Shown piece after piece: positions 41,601 to 64,000 of a DNA stretch of 64,000 bases. A program made the position numbers and the translations under genes. Positions within the stretch are counted from its first letter, which is position 1. Every line of letters starts with the position of its first letter. The notes beneath the pieces were generated by a model. It saw only the letters and a list, made by a program, of their open reading frames with translations, had not been told where the DNA came from and did no database searches. Origin of the DNA: Ceratotherium simum simum (taxonomy: Eukaryota > Chordata > Mammalia > Perissodactyla > Rhinocerotidae); assembly GCF_000283155.1 (NCBI RefSeq), contig NW_004454179.1:11684973-11748972 (forward strand), written 5' to 3'.

Positions 41601-42158
41601 GGGAGTGGAGGCTGTACAAGGGCAGGGCCCACTGACGGAGGGAGAGCAAGGCCATGCTGCCCCCAGTCTGTGTATGGGGCCTCGGCATGGACGCCCTTCC
41701 TCCACCTCTGGAAAGAGAGAGGGTGAACCCTCAGGGAGGAAGGAGGGAAAACCAGCTCAGCCCCAACTCCTGGCCTCTGTCTGAGCCGGGCCCCAGGATG
41801 GAGGGGGATTGCTGGTGTCAGGGGTGGGAGTGGTCTCAGCAGAAAGCAGAAAGGTCAGGCCTCCCCCACAAAAAAAAAAAAAGCATCAAAAGTCCAGGAG
41901 CCCTGGCCCCTCCCACCCCAGCCCCCCATACGAAAAAGTGCAAAACATTATCACAAAAAGGAGATCTCGGAGGGACCCTCAGCCTAGGCTCCCAAGGCCC
42001 ATGCCCTAGCCCTGCCCTGCCCCGGACACCGCGTCCGGCGCGGTCGGGCCCTGGGCTGAGGGGCCCTTGTAGGTGGCCCGAGGCCGGCCCGGGCTTAGGC
42101 AGGGCCATGTCATGCAGGTACCCAGTGGGCACCACCCCCCTACACTCCCATCTCCAAC

Positions 42159-55290
<13,132 letters not shown>

Positions 55291-56004
55291 GCTGGTGCCG
55301 GGGGTCAGGCTGGGGGGGCAGGGATGGCGAGGCCAGGCGGGGAGTGAGGGGGCAGCATGCTCTTCAGACAGGCCTGCAAAAGAGGAAGGGGAGCAGGGGG
55401 TGAACTGTCAGGGAGTTGGATGGGCAGGAGAGCAGAGATGGTGAGGGGAAAGCTGGCTGGGGCAGCTGAGCACCAGGGGCCTAGCCCACCCTGGGTATAT
55501 GGCATCATTGATCCCACCCCTGGGGGTGATCAGGCCTCCTGCTTGGGCTACTTCCATGGAGGCCTGAGGAGAAAAGAATTGTACCCTCAATGGGCCCCTG
55601 GCTCCTCTCCTTCTGCCTGGGGGCTCTGAGCATCACCCTGGGAAGAGAGAGGAAGCTATTTCAAAAGTTGAGGGAGCCCAGAGTCACTGTGGCATTTTGG
55701 AACTACTTCTGGTGGGGGAAGGGGAAGGCTGGTACTCCACCCTCCGAACCAGGAGTGTCAGCTAGCCATCACCATCATACAGCCAGGGATCCCCCACAGT
55801 CCCTCTTATGAAGGCCCCTCACTCAGGGAGATAGAAGTCAGGCTCCCTGGAAGGAGAGGGAGGAAGAATGGGGGGAGGGGTGTTATACAGGGACCATGAG
55901 GGGCTGAGAGGCATAGAGTGAAGGGGAGGAGAAAGGCCTGAACAGAGGCCCCTACCCCTAATACATCCATGCTGAATGGGAAAGCAACATTCTTCTTCTC
56001 CATC

Positions 56005-56365
56005 CAGGTACACACACTCATGCACACACATGTACATAAGGACAAACAATGTCAGTACACAGTTAAACACATTCATAGAAACCACCCTCCAGCACACACA
56101 GACACAGGCGCACACACACGTTGCTCAAAGACACACCCTCATACACTCTCACAGTCATAACAAATATGTGTGTAACAGAAAGACACATGCTTGTTTTACA
56201 CACACACTGTCATCAAACAGGAACACACAAAGAGATACCCAAATATACACACAGGCCCTCATTCTCCAATGCACACAGAGACACAGGCATATCAGACATT
56301 CACAGAGACCTATTGGTCACAACCACACACAAAAAACAGATGCACACTTACACACATACTCGAGG
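56005..56365 (+). repeat. Degenerate CA-rich tract in PSD 5' intron
   Basis: About 360 bases of ACACAC, ACACAG and CATACAC units lie in the intron between the non-coding first exon and the first coding exon of PSD. Confidence 0.7.
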
Positions 56366-56632
56366 AGCACACACTCTCTCCCCCAACCCCCACTAGTCAC
56401 TGGTCTCTGGAAGGGAAGGCTGCACCAGACCCCTCTCCCCCGTACCCCCCAGGGGTATGATAGATCTCATCCAGCCCAGGAGGGACCATAAAGGGGTAAA
56501 GGGGCCTCTGGTGGCAACACAGGGTAGGGGCAGAGGTCAGGAGCAGCAACCCTGCCAGGCGGGTTCCTGAAGCTCAATCGGGGCCCACCTCCTCCCCAGT
56601 GCAGCCCGGACTCAAGCCGCCTCAGTACTCAC

Positions 56633-56760
56633 CGCTGCTCGCCCGGAGCTGGGGCCGAGGAGAGGCAGGGGAGAGGCTGGGCCCAGCTTAGCTGTGAAGG
56701 CAGCGCGGCTCCCGCTTGCTCCTGCTTGCTCCCGGCCCTCCCACCTCTCAGTCCCTCCTC
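56633..56760 (-). promoter_or_regulatory. PSD: PSD main promoter and non-coding first exon
   Basis: On the minus strand a GC-rich segment ends in the donor CAGCG|GTGAGT (56633/56632), which can splice to the acceptor at 55374/55373 just upstream of the start codon. The exon's upstream limit is not defined by sequence; about 56750 is a guess. Confidence 0.6.
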
Positions 56761-57489
56761 CTCCCCCCTACGCGCGGCTCAGGCAGAGCTAATCCCCCCA
56801 GCCACCCCCTCGCCCTCTCTTGGGGCCCTGAGCCCCGGAGGCTGCCCCCCTTCTCGACGCTAGGTCCCTGCTGGGCTCTCCCGCCAACCTGAGACCCGCC
56901 CCTGACGAGGGGGAGGACGTATGGAACCCCTGATTCTGTTCCCCAGACCCTCACTTGCCCCACCCCAATCGTGTCCACGTGCCTCTCGTCCACCGCCCCC
57001 TGAGCCACAGGCAGGACCCAGCTGCACACGCGTGTCCCGCTCCAGACCCCACGCGTGTCCCTAGGAGGTTGCCACATGACCTGTTACATGCCACACGCGC
57101 TCCCGCCCCCACGAGCACGCGGCCGCGCCAAGCACACGGTATGGGTGTAGACTGGACCCGCGCCCTAAATCCAGGAGACTAACTTATGGAAGAGAGATCT
57201 AGGGAACACCGCCTCGAACCCTCCGGGGTTCTCAGTCTCGGACCCAGGAGACCCAACCCTGACCATTCGCCCAGGATGCAGCAGGAGGGATGTTAGTCAG
57301 ACTTCAGAAAGAACTTCCTTGTTGCCTGACTTAGGTCTCTTGTCCGACTTGGGGTAAGAGGTTGGATGGGATGAAGCGGGACTGGAGGAAGTGGGGGACA
57401 GGCAACCCTTATGCCCTTGGCCAAGGTAGAAGAGGGCCCTGCTATTTTAAGAAAGCGCCGCTAGAGTTATTATGGCGACTGCTTTCCTT

Positions 57490-57750
57490 GGGAATGCCAG
57501 GGCAGGCAAGCGGCGACCTCGGAAGGAAGGGGTCTGTTCGGGCGGCCAGGGGGCGCGAGGACTTGCGAGGCGGGGGCGCGCGGGGCTCACCGCGGGGAGG
57601 GGCGGCGCGGGCTCGGCGTGGTGCTGAAGGGGACAGCGCCAGATTTGTCGCACTGCGCAGGCGCAGAGGCTCGAACAAAGCGGAGAGGGGGAGGAGGCGC
57701 GCGGCCCGAAGTGGTGCGCGCCCTTGTGGCTCTATCTTAGCAGAGGTAGG
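57490..57750. promoter_or_regulatory. CpG island with NRF1-type site between PSD and FBXL15
   Basis: A compact CpG-rich segment contains the palindrome TGCGCAGGCGCA at 57654-57665 (NRF1-type), REST-like half-sites at 57620-57640, and on the plus strand a possible donor GCAGAG|GTAGGT at 57746. It could be a distal PSD promoter, an upstream non-coding exon of FBXL15 or an enhancer. Confidence 0.5.
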
Positions 57751-57909
57751 TCTACCCAGCTACCCCCTCCCCAAGCTGGCTGGCGAAGAGGGAGCAAGTC
57801 CATCACCCAAGTTGACCCTCTTTGGTCCTTCCCGGCTAATGGCTTCTCCCTTCTTGCTGCCTTGGGGGGGAGGGGCGGAGTATGGAAGGGATTCTGGGAA
57901 AACCAGGAT

Positions 57910-58050
57910 GCCTGAGTTCTCTATCCCGACTCGCTTGACCCTGGACAAGGCGCTTCCTCTCCAGGGCCTCGGTTTCATCTTTAAAGTGAAGTGACAGACC
58001 TGCCCACCTTGCAGAAGTGCCCGAAGCCCTGATGAGATAATGGATGGGAA
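57910..58050 (+). repeat. MIR fragment
   Basis: GACCCTGGACAAGGCGCTTC, GGGCCTCGGTTTCATCTTTA and CCCTGATGAGATAATGGATG follow the MIR core in diverged form. Confidence 0.55.
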
Positions 58051-58589
58051 GCAGTTTTCTTTATGAAGAGGCAGGTGAAGCAGTTGCACCAAAGAGAGTG
58101 CAACCCTGCTGGGGGGGTGGGGATTGGGGCAGCTCCCAGCGACAGGGTTAGCCCTCGGTGTTCTTCACACCCTCCCCACCAATGGATGATGGGGAAAAAA
58201 GCACTGCTCCGGGGGTTCCCCGGAGCGGACCCTGGAACTAGGACCTGGGGACGCGGTGAGAGCGGCCCCTAGTCTGAGCCCAGAGCTCTGGAGCGTCACT
58301 GCCCCAGGAAGGGCTAGCCGCATACCCCACAACTAAACCCCCAGGCCAACCGAGAAACAGAACTCCTGGCGGGCTAAGCTGAGCACTCATTCTTCTCAGG
58401 ACTCTAGACCTCCTGGGGAAAGGAAAGGGACCAGGCTGGAGATATAGTCTTTCTTAGCGCCCTCTACGTATCTCTCCCCAAGGTGTAAACCCATTCCAAA
58501 TCGTCCGGGAATGGAAGGGACTGGATAGCCCTGTAGTTCACAGTTAACCAGGAATGGGAGATTTGGGCAAGTTTGCTTGATGAAAGAAG

Positions 58590-58760
58590 AAAAACGCTAG
58601 TTTCGCCCATTCAATTCATTCACCAATTATTGGGCACTTACTACGTGCCAGACAGTAAGAGCCTCAATAGTTTCTCCCCATTTTTCAAAGTCGCTAAACG
58701 CGACCGGAGGGCAGAGGGTAGGACCCGAATCTTGGAGTCCTGGCTCCGCCCCTTCTGCGT
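58590..58760 (-). repeat. MIR fragment
   Basis: CAATTATTGGGCACTTACTA, CGTGCCAGACAG and the later GACCCGAATCTTGGAGTCCT are the reverse complement of MIR. The centre is strongly diverged. Confidence 0.55.
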
Positions 58761-59065
58761 TTGGCTTTGCCTGCTCCTCCCATCACCACTTCACTCAGAG
58801 GCGGCCACTGGCCCAAGACGAAAAAAGAAGCCAGTCTCTGCTGCACCATCGCGTTCTCCAGGCTCGGGTCTCGGGCCATGTAGCAGCTGAGAAGGAGAGG
58901 TCTAACGTTACACCACCGGTCTGTTCCGCCCTCAGTTTCGGGATCCATCCCGAACGCTTTCAGATAGGATCCTCAGTGAGATGGCACTCGATTGAATCGG
59001 TCTGTCTCTACCGCCCAAGGAGGCGGGTTCGCTGCGACCGCTTCAAGGCCAAAGCGAGAAGACCT

Positions 59066-59083
59066 TACTGCGCACGCGCAGTA
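59066..59083 (+). promoter_or_regulatory. FBXL15: NRF1-type palindrome at FBXL15 start
   Basis: TACTGCGCACGCGCAGTA, a nearly perfect palindrome containing the NRF1 consensus TGCGCACGCGCA, lies 9 bases before the FBXL15 start codon. It suggests a TATA-less NRF1-type core promoter with a very short 5' UTR. Confidence 0.7.
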
Positions 59084-59091
59084 GACAGCCG

Positions 59092-60964
59092 ATGGAGCCA
59101 CCGATGGAGCCGTCCGGAGGGGAGCAAGTGCCAGGAGCCGTCAGGTACCGAGCACCGGAGGGGCCGAGAGAGAGAAGAAGGATTTGGGGGAGGGGAGCTA
59201 AACCGGGGCCGGGTCTGGGGGCCGCTTTTAGGAGGCGGGGCGCAGGAGCATAACGGAGGTGGACTCGCCGGTAACAGCGGCCCGGGGACGCCGCCGCCAA
59301 CGCCCTTTTACCCGCAGGCTCCTGGACCTGCCCTGGGAAGACGTGCTGCTCCCATACATTCTGAGCCGGGTGCCGCTGCGCCAGCTGCTCCGGCTGCAGC
59401 GCGTCAGCCGGGCTTTCCGGGCGCTAGTGCAGCTGCACTTGGCGGGGCTGCGCCGATTCGACGCCGCTCAGGTGAGCCGGAGCCCCGCCCCCGTCAGGGT
59501 ACCGCCCCCACCCCGCCTCCAGCCCAGCCCCCAGCCCCCAGCCCCCAGCCCCGCTGTCTACGCTTCCGAACCCCCTTGGGCCTCCAGGAATGCCCGGGAA
59601 GCATCCACCCAGCGAGAAGTACTCAAAGGGCGAGTACCGGGTATCAACTCAGAGGGCGCGCGGGTTCTCTCCTGGGGAGGGGGGGCAGGTGGCGAGTCCC
59701 GAGGGCGGACAGCTGCCAGGAAAGACCTCAGGGGCGGATAGGCAGCGCCTGCCCGGCCCTCGGGGCCAGCTGAGGGTCGAGGTGCCTCCCCGCCCGCAGG
59801 TGGGTCCGCAGATCCCGCGGGCTGCATTGGCCTGGCTGCTGCGGGACGCCGAGGGGCTGCAGGAGCTGGCGCTGGCGCCGTGTCACGAATGGCTGTCGGA
59901 CGAGGATCTGGTGCCGGTGCTGGCGCGGAATCCGCAGCTGCGGACTGTGTCGCTGGCGGGCTGCGGGCAGCTGAGCCGCCGCGCGCTGGGGGCGCTGGCC
60001 GAGGGCTGCCCTCGCCTGCAGCGCCTGTCGCTCGCACACTGTGACTGGGTAGACGGGCTGGCGCTGCGCGGCCTCGCCGACCGCTGTCCGGCCCTTGGGG
60101 AGCTGGACCTCACCGCCTGCCGTCAGCTCAAGGATGAGGCCATCGTGTACCTGGTGCAGAGGCGCGGCGCGGGCCTCCGCAGCCTCTCGCTGGCAGTCAA
60201 CGCCAATGTGGGGGACGCCGCCGTCCAGGAGTTGGCTCGGAACTGCCCGGAACTCGAGCACCTCGACCTAACCGGCTGCCTCCGCGTTGGAAGCGACGGC
60301 GTCAGGTGCCTGGGCCTGGAGTCGGTGGGATGGGAGGAGGGCAATCACTTGCTTAGCCTCTGAGGGTAGGGGCGGGCTGTAGTCGTCAAAAGGCAGAACT
60401 GGGGTTTCTGGATTTTTCTGCTACCAAGGCACCCCCATTCTGAACAGGAAAGGCCTCTAGGATTGCGTAGGCCAGAGCGCCAGCAGTTTAAAAACTTTTT
60501 GAACCACTATTTACACATTTGGAAATTTCACATGCAAAGTCAGATTTCTGGCTTTTCTTCAACAAGGGGAGAACCTTGCAATCCTGGGCGGAGCGGAGCA
60601 GCAGGTTCCCCCTTTAAAAGACAGGAAGTCTCCGGTTCACTGGAGGCAGAGTGTATGACCCCAATCCAGGCCCCTCCCTCGTGCGTGGAGGGAAAACATA
60701 TGCCCGGAGCTGAAGGGAGACAGGAGCTTTACTGGCGACTACGTGCCCCTAGCCTCACCGCGCTCCTCCCGCAGGACACTGGCCGAGTACTGCCCGGCGC
60801 TGCGGTCGCTGCGGGTGCGGCACTGCCACCATGTGGCCGAGCCCAGCCTGAGCCGCTTGCGGAAGCGCGGCGTGGACATAGACGTGGAGCCGCCGCTGCA
60901 TCAGGCCTTGGTGCTGCTGCAGGACATGGCGGGCTTTGCACCCTTTGTCAACCTGCAGGTCTGA
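59092..60964 (+). CDS. FBXL15: FBXL15, F-box/LRR substrate receptor of an SCF ubiquitin ligase
   Basis: FBXL15 is reported to target the HECT ligase SMURF1 and so to support BMP signalling. Exons: 59092-59144, 59318-59471, 59800-60305, 60775-60964. The coding length of 903 bases gives 300 aa, the same as human. The product starts [12 protein letters not shown]; a second in-frame ATG lies 12 bases downstream. The F-box spans exon 2 ([20 protein letters not shown]). Leucine-rich repeats with the pattern [12 protein letters not shown] and [12 protein letters not shown] fill exon 3 and part of exon 4. The tail ends FAPFVNLQV. The first intron has a short run of CCCCCAG units near 59519-59555. All phases agree and no defect is visible. 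Confidence 0.98.
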
Positions 60965-61083
60965 CCCGCCCGCCAGTGGGGCACAGCTGGACTGTGTGGC
61001 GGTGCCTGGCTATGAACTGTAGGGAAACTGGACTGTGGGGGCCTCTGGTGAGAGGGCAATGCCCTGCCCCACCCTGAGCTTCA

Positions 61084-61089
61084 AATAAA
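61084..61089 (+). terminator. FBXL15: FBXL15 polyadenylation signal AATAAA
   Basis: A canonical AATAAA lies 119 bases after the FBXL15 stop, followed by TTTTTTACC. Cleavage is expected near 61105. Confidence 0.88.
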
Positions 61090-61241
61090 GAGCTTTTTTA
61101 CCTCTTCTTGCCTGGCGCTGCTGCCCTGTTGGAGACAGGGGACGTGAGGTTGGGAGAGAAAGTAAGACAGACACACTACCCCAGCACCCCAGCTCTGAGG
61201 CAGAAATGACCAGAATGCACTCAAACCTGCTTGGGGCCACC

Positions 61242-61247
61242 TTTACT
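61242..61247 (-). terminator. CUEDC2: CUEDC2 probable polyadenylation signal AGTAAA (minus strand)
   Basis: On the minus strand AGTAAA, a known weak variant, lies about 170 bases after the CUEDC2 stop. No AATAAA is seen nearby on this strand. The 3' end is therefore likely near 61225. Confidence 0.5.
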
Positions 61248-61414
61248 GTGTCCATGGGCAGCTCCAAGAGGAGGTTAACAGTGTGGAGCAAGGAAGTAGA
61301 GAAGGGGGTGGAGAAGGGGGACAGGATTAGGGCTGGCCCTGTGTGGGGGTGTAGGGCTCCTGCATCCCTCTGGGATCTGAGCCTAGAAGGCTCGGACAGA
61401 GTCCGGTGAATGCC

Positions 61415-63180
61415 TCAGTGGAAGCGGTACTTTCTGGCCGGCTTGAGGTTGATGTATGTGGCCTTCATCTCCTCAGCCTCAGGGTTCCGCACATCTTTGA
61501 ATCGCTCTCCTTTAGTGCTCACTACCTGGTTGTCGATGTATCGGATAAGCTTCTTGGGGGCCTGTCAGGCAATCAGGCAGTGAGTCACAGAAGCCAGGAG
61601 ACAGTCCCACCCACTCCACACCCCTAGCAGCCCCAACCCTCTCACCTCCCTGGGAGCCATGGGCCGGTGAATCTTCTGATCCTCTGCACTATCCACCATC
61701 ATGTACCTGCCAAAAACTGGCTGGGTGAAGCTTCTGCCACCCTGGGAAGACCCTCTAAGGCCCAGCCCAGCCCAGCCCAGCCCAGACTTACTTCTGCAGG
61801 ATGAAGGACTTCAGCTCATCCTTTTGGGGGCCTCTGAGGCGCCTGGGCAGGTCCTGCAGAGAGGGGAAGCCTGGTCTAGGCTGCAGGGCACCAGCAGGAG
61901 GAGCAGATGGGGATAGGCTCAGGATGGGGGCTTAACACTTTGGTGGGGGGCGTCTGGCAGAGGATACCTGGTTGGGGCAATCCCAGGCTGGAGGCCCCTC
62001 CTCCTTCCCCTCTACCAGCATCTGCACAGCTTCTTCCAAGTCCCCCCGAGCTTTGGCCAGCACCCACTGGGCCTGCTCCACCGAACAGGTAGGGAATACC
62101 TCCAGGAGGACATCCACCCCTGGCAGCAGCTCCTCCTCAGTGCCGGCTGCCTGTGGGCATAAATGTTGGCAAAAGGCAGTACTTCCTCCTTTCCTGCCCC
62201 CGAGCTCCCCCATCAGTACCCTCCTCTACCACTACCTCATCTTGGGTGTCCCCAGCAGCAGGAGAAGACCTAGTCTCTTCTTTGAGCTTTTCAGGTTGCT
62301 GCAGGGGCTCTGGGGAGATGGGCACCTGACCTTGGACCTCAGAGCTCTGCGGTTGCAGGTTCTCTTGAAGAGGCAGAGAGAGCATCAGGTTTGCCAGGGC
62401 TTTGGGGAATGGGGGTTACAAGTCACCCAAGTGCCCGATCTCCAGACGCACCTTTGTTCCTCGCACCACTCAACTGCCCTGAGAGCTTCTGCATCATGTC
62501 CCCTATTGTACCCCTAAAAAGACAAGGAAGGTGGTAAGAGGACAACTCTGCCCACCCTCCACAATCAGCTAGCCCCCTCCTCCTCTTGGCCCCAGCCAGG
62601 CCCCACCTTGGGATGTGGGCGAAACCAGGCACATAGGCCTCCATCATTTCAGTGAAGGCCTCCATGTCAAAGTTCTCCTCTGACGGGCCTGAGGGGCCCA
62701 GGTCCTCCAGGACCCCGAGCACATAGGAGAAGATGACCTCATCCAAGCCGCTGCAGGAAGGAGATAGGACAAGCCCTGGGTAGGACACTGGATACCTCCA
62801 GCACCCCCACCCACCCTGAGACTCCAGTCCTCTGCTTCATGGGTCCCATGAGCCAGACCTCAAGCCTTGAGGCCAGCGAGTATCCCACCCTCCCTCAGAG
62901 CTTTGGTTTCTCATCTGTCCAACAAAAGTGACAGGGACAGGATAAGAGGAAAGGCCATACCAGCAAATCATAATCAGCCCTCCCCCACCTCAGGAATGAG
63001 GCAGAGTGCTTCCCACCCCGCTCTTTCCATTGGCCAGAGATCAGAGTACTGCCCAGCAGCTCCAACCCTGGCCCTAGCAGGATCCTTCTAGGAGAGCTGC
63101 TTCTACCTGAGGTCAGCCTCTGGGAGGTGTGTCTGGACAAAGGCAAGGAGGGCTGCACTGACAATCCTCTCCAGCTCCAT
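61415..63180 (-). CDS. CUEDC2: CUEDC2, CUE-domain ubiquitin-binding adaptor
   Basis: CUEDC2 binds ubiquitin through its CUE domain. It is reported to restrain IKK/NF-kappa-B signalling and to promote progesterone and oestrogen receptor turnover. Exons in transcript order: 63180-63107, 62750-62607, 62513-62452, 62363-62236, 62150-61968, 61853-61792, 61706-61646, 61561-61415. The coding length is 861 bases (286 aa; human 287), and phases agree throughout. The product starts [14 protein letters not shown]. The CUE domain is in exon 5, with the VFP motif ([20 protein letters not shown]). The basic C-terminus ends [10 protein letters not shown]. The 5' UTR continues to a splice acceptor at 63194/63193, so the first exon lies further right or outside the window. 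NFKB2 of the same pathway is in the same window. Confidence 0.97.
61761..61785 (-). repeat. CUEDC2: (CCCAG)5 pentamer repeat in a short CUEDC2 intron
   Basis: Five perfect CCCAG units occupy the start of the 85-base intron between exons 61853-61792 and 61706-61646. In the transcript they read CTGGG five times directly after the donor GTAAGT. Such G-triplets are typical intronic splicing enhancers in short introns. Confidence 0.9.
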
Positions 63181-63193
63181 GCTCTCTCCTCTT

Positions 63194-64000
63194 CTGAATG
63201 GACACAAGATGTAGGTTCGTCAAGCCATCTTCTGCTTGCCCCTACCCACTAGGCCCAGGGGTGGCCAGCTCCTCCCTCCGCCCTGCTATGGAAACCATTT
63301 GTTGATCCTGCCCACAGCTTCCAGCCTTCCCCCACTCCCTCAAGCAGAGCCACAGACCCCTGCCCATCTCTCCACCTCCTCCAGCCTGAGACAGGGCAGG
63401 GCACTGTCTCAGGAGAAGGCCTCCAGAGTGGAGGTTCCCCTCGCCCCTCCCCCTGACCTCTCCCCAGCTCCCCACCCCATTCCCCAGCAGCAGGCCCAGA
63501 CCCTCTGGCAAGAAGGCAAGGTCTTGGGGTCACATGCCTCCTGGCTGAGGAATCCCATCATTGAGAGGGCCACTTAGCCCCCAAGTCCAACCACAAGTGG
63601 CCCATTGTCCAGCCCCGCAAGGAGCAGGCCTCAGGACCGAGCACAGCCCTTCCCCCACCCAGAATGGGCCACCCACCCTCTGCACAAAGGGTCTTTTCTG
63701 GCTCTGGGGCCCAGCTAGAAGGGGAAGTCTCTCATGAATTCTCTCTTCCTGCCCAATCCTTGCCCTTCCAGCAGGTTGGGCCTATCTACAAAGGACTTTC
63801 CATCCTCCTTCCCAAGGTCTACAGAGCTCTACAAGATCTGGCCTTTGCCTACCTCTCCAACCTCACCACTCTCTCCTCACTCCACTCCTGCCCCACCAGC
63901 CTCCTTGCGGTTCCTCAAACTTGTCCAGCTTCTTCCTACCTATTCCCCAGATATCTACATGTTCACCCCCTCACCTCCTCCAGGGCTCTTCTCAAATGCT
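63194..64000 (-). other. CUEDC2: CUEDC2 5' intron (partial)
   Basis: This is the sequence upstream of the 5' UTR acceptor. It is moderately GC-rich with no CpG island, so the CUEDC2 promoter is probably outside the window. An L2 fragment occupies its right end. Confidence 0.6.
63790..64000 (+). mobile_element. L2 LINE 3' fragment (cut by window end)
   Basis: CTACAAGATCTGGCCTTTGC, CTACCTCTCCAACCTCACC and CTCCAGGGCTCTTCTCAAAT follow the L2 3' region in order and continue past the window end. Confidence 0.75.

Noticed and set aside
58976..59773. A 265-codon plus-strand frame across the FBXL15 start
   Set aside because: It is in another frame than the F-box exons, runs through both FBXL15 introns and consists of CpG-island sequence.

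Overview
The window is vertebrate nuclear DNA. It holds long split genes with GT-AG introns, CpG-island promoters and decayed interspersed repeats. At least nine SINEs have a tRNA-like head (GGCCGGCCCCGTGGCTTAG followed by a GGTTCGGATCCC B box) and a TTAGCTCAGGG/CTTCCTCAGCAAAA tail. This is the equine-type ERE family, so the source is almost certainly a perissodactyl (horse, donkey, rhinoceros or tapir). I cannot choose among these from sequence alone. Older mammalian repeats (MIR, L2, MER5A, L1M) are also present. The gene order matches human 10q24.32: GBF1, NFKB2, PSD, FBXL15, CUEDC2.

Layout. 1-27290: the 3' part of GBF1 (+), 36 coding exons from about residue 99 to the stop, with an L1 carrying two nested EREs in one intron. 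27291-33550: intergenic DNA rich in EREs, with an L2 and a 100-base assembly gap. 33550-41475: complete NFKB2 (+), with two CpG-rich promoter zones carrying consensus kappa-B sites and 22 coding exons for p100. 41580-56750: complete PSD (EFA6A) on the minus strand, 16 coding exons, plus an internal alternative first exon in a CpG island next to a second assembly gap. 56750-59090: shared upstream region with CpG clusters and NRF1-type sites. 59092-61105: FBXL15 (+), 4 exons, 300 aa. 61225-63193 and beyond: CUEDC2 (-), 8 coding exons, 286 aa, whose first exon lies beyond the window. NFKB2/PSD and FBXL15/CUEDC2 are tail-to-tail pairs with only about 100-150 bp between polyadenylation signals.

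Functions. GBF1 and PSD are both Sec7-domain ARF exchange factors (ARF1 at the early Golgi, ARF6 at the plasma membrane). NFKB2 is the p100/p52 subunit of non-canonical NF-kappa-B. CUEDC2 is a ubiquitin-binding adaptor reported to restrain IKK. FBXL15 is the substrate receptor of an SCF ubiquitin ligase.

I found no undescribed biological system. The most unusual feature is a 65-bp duplication of a GBF1 exon end and its splice donor into a later intron, which creates a phase-correct alternative donor. Other points are the phase-matched PSD alternative first exon beside a GGC tract and gap, and two REST half-sites in flipped order between PSD and FBXL15. Exon coordinates were set by reading splice sites and checking that every junction keeps the reading phase. 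Protein comparisons to human are from memory, not from alignment.
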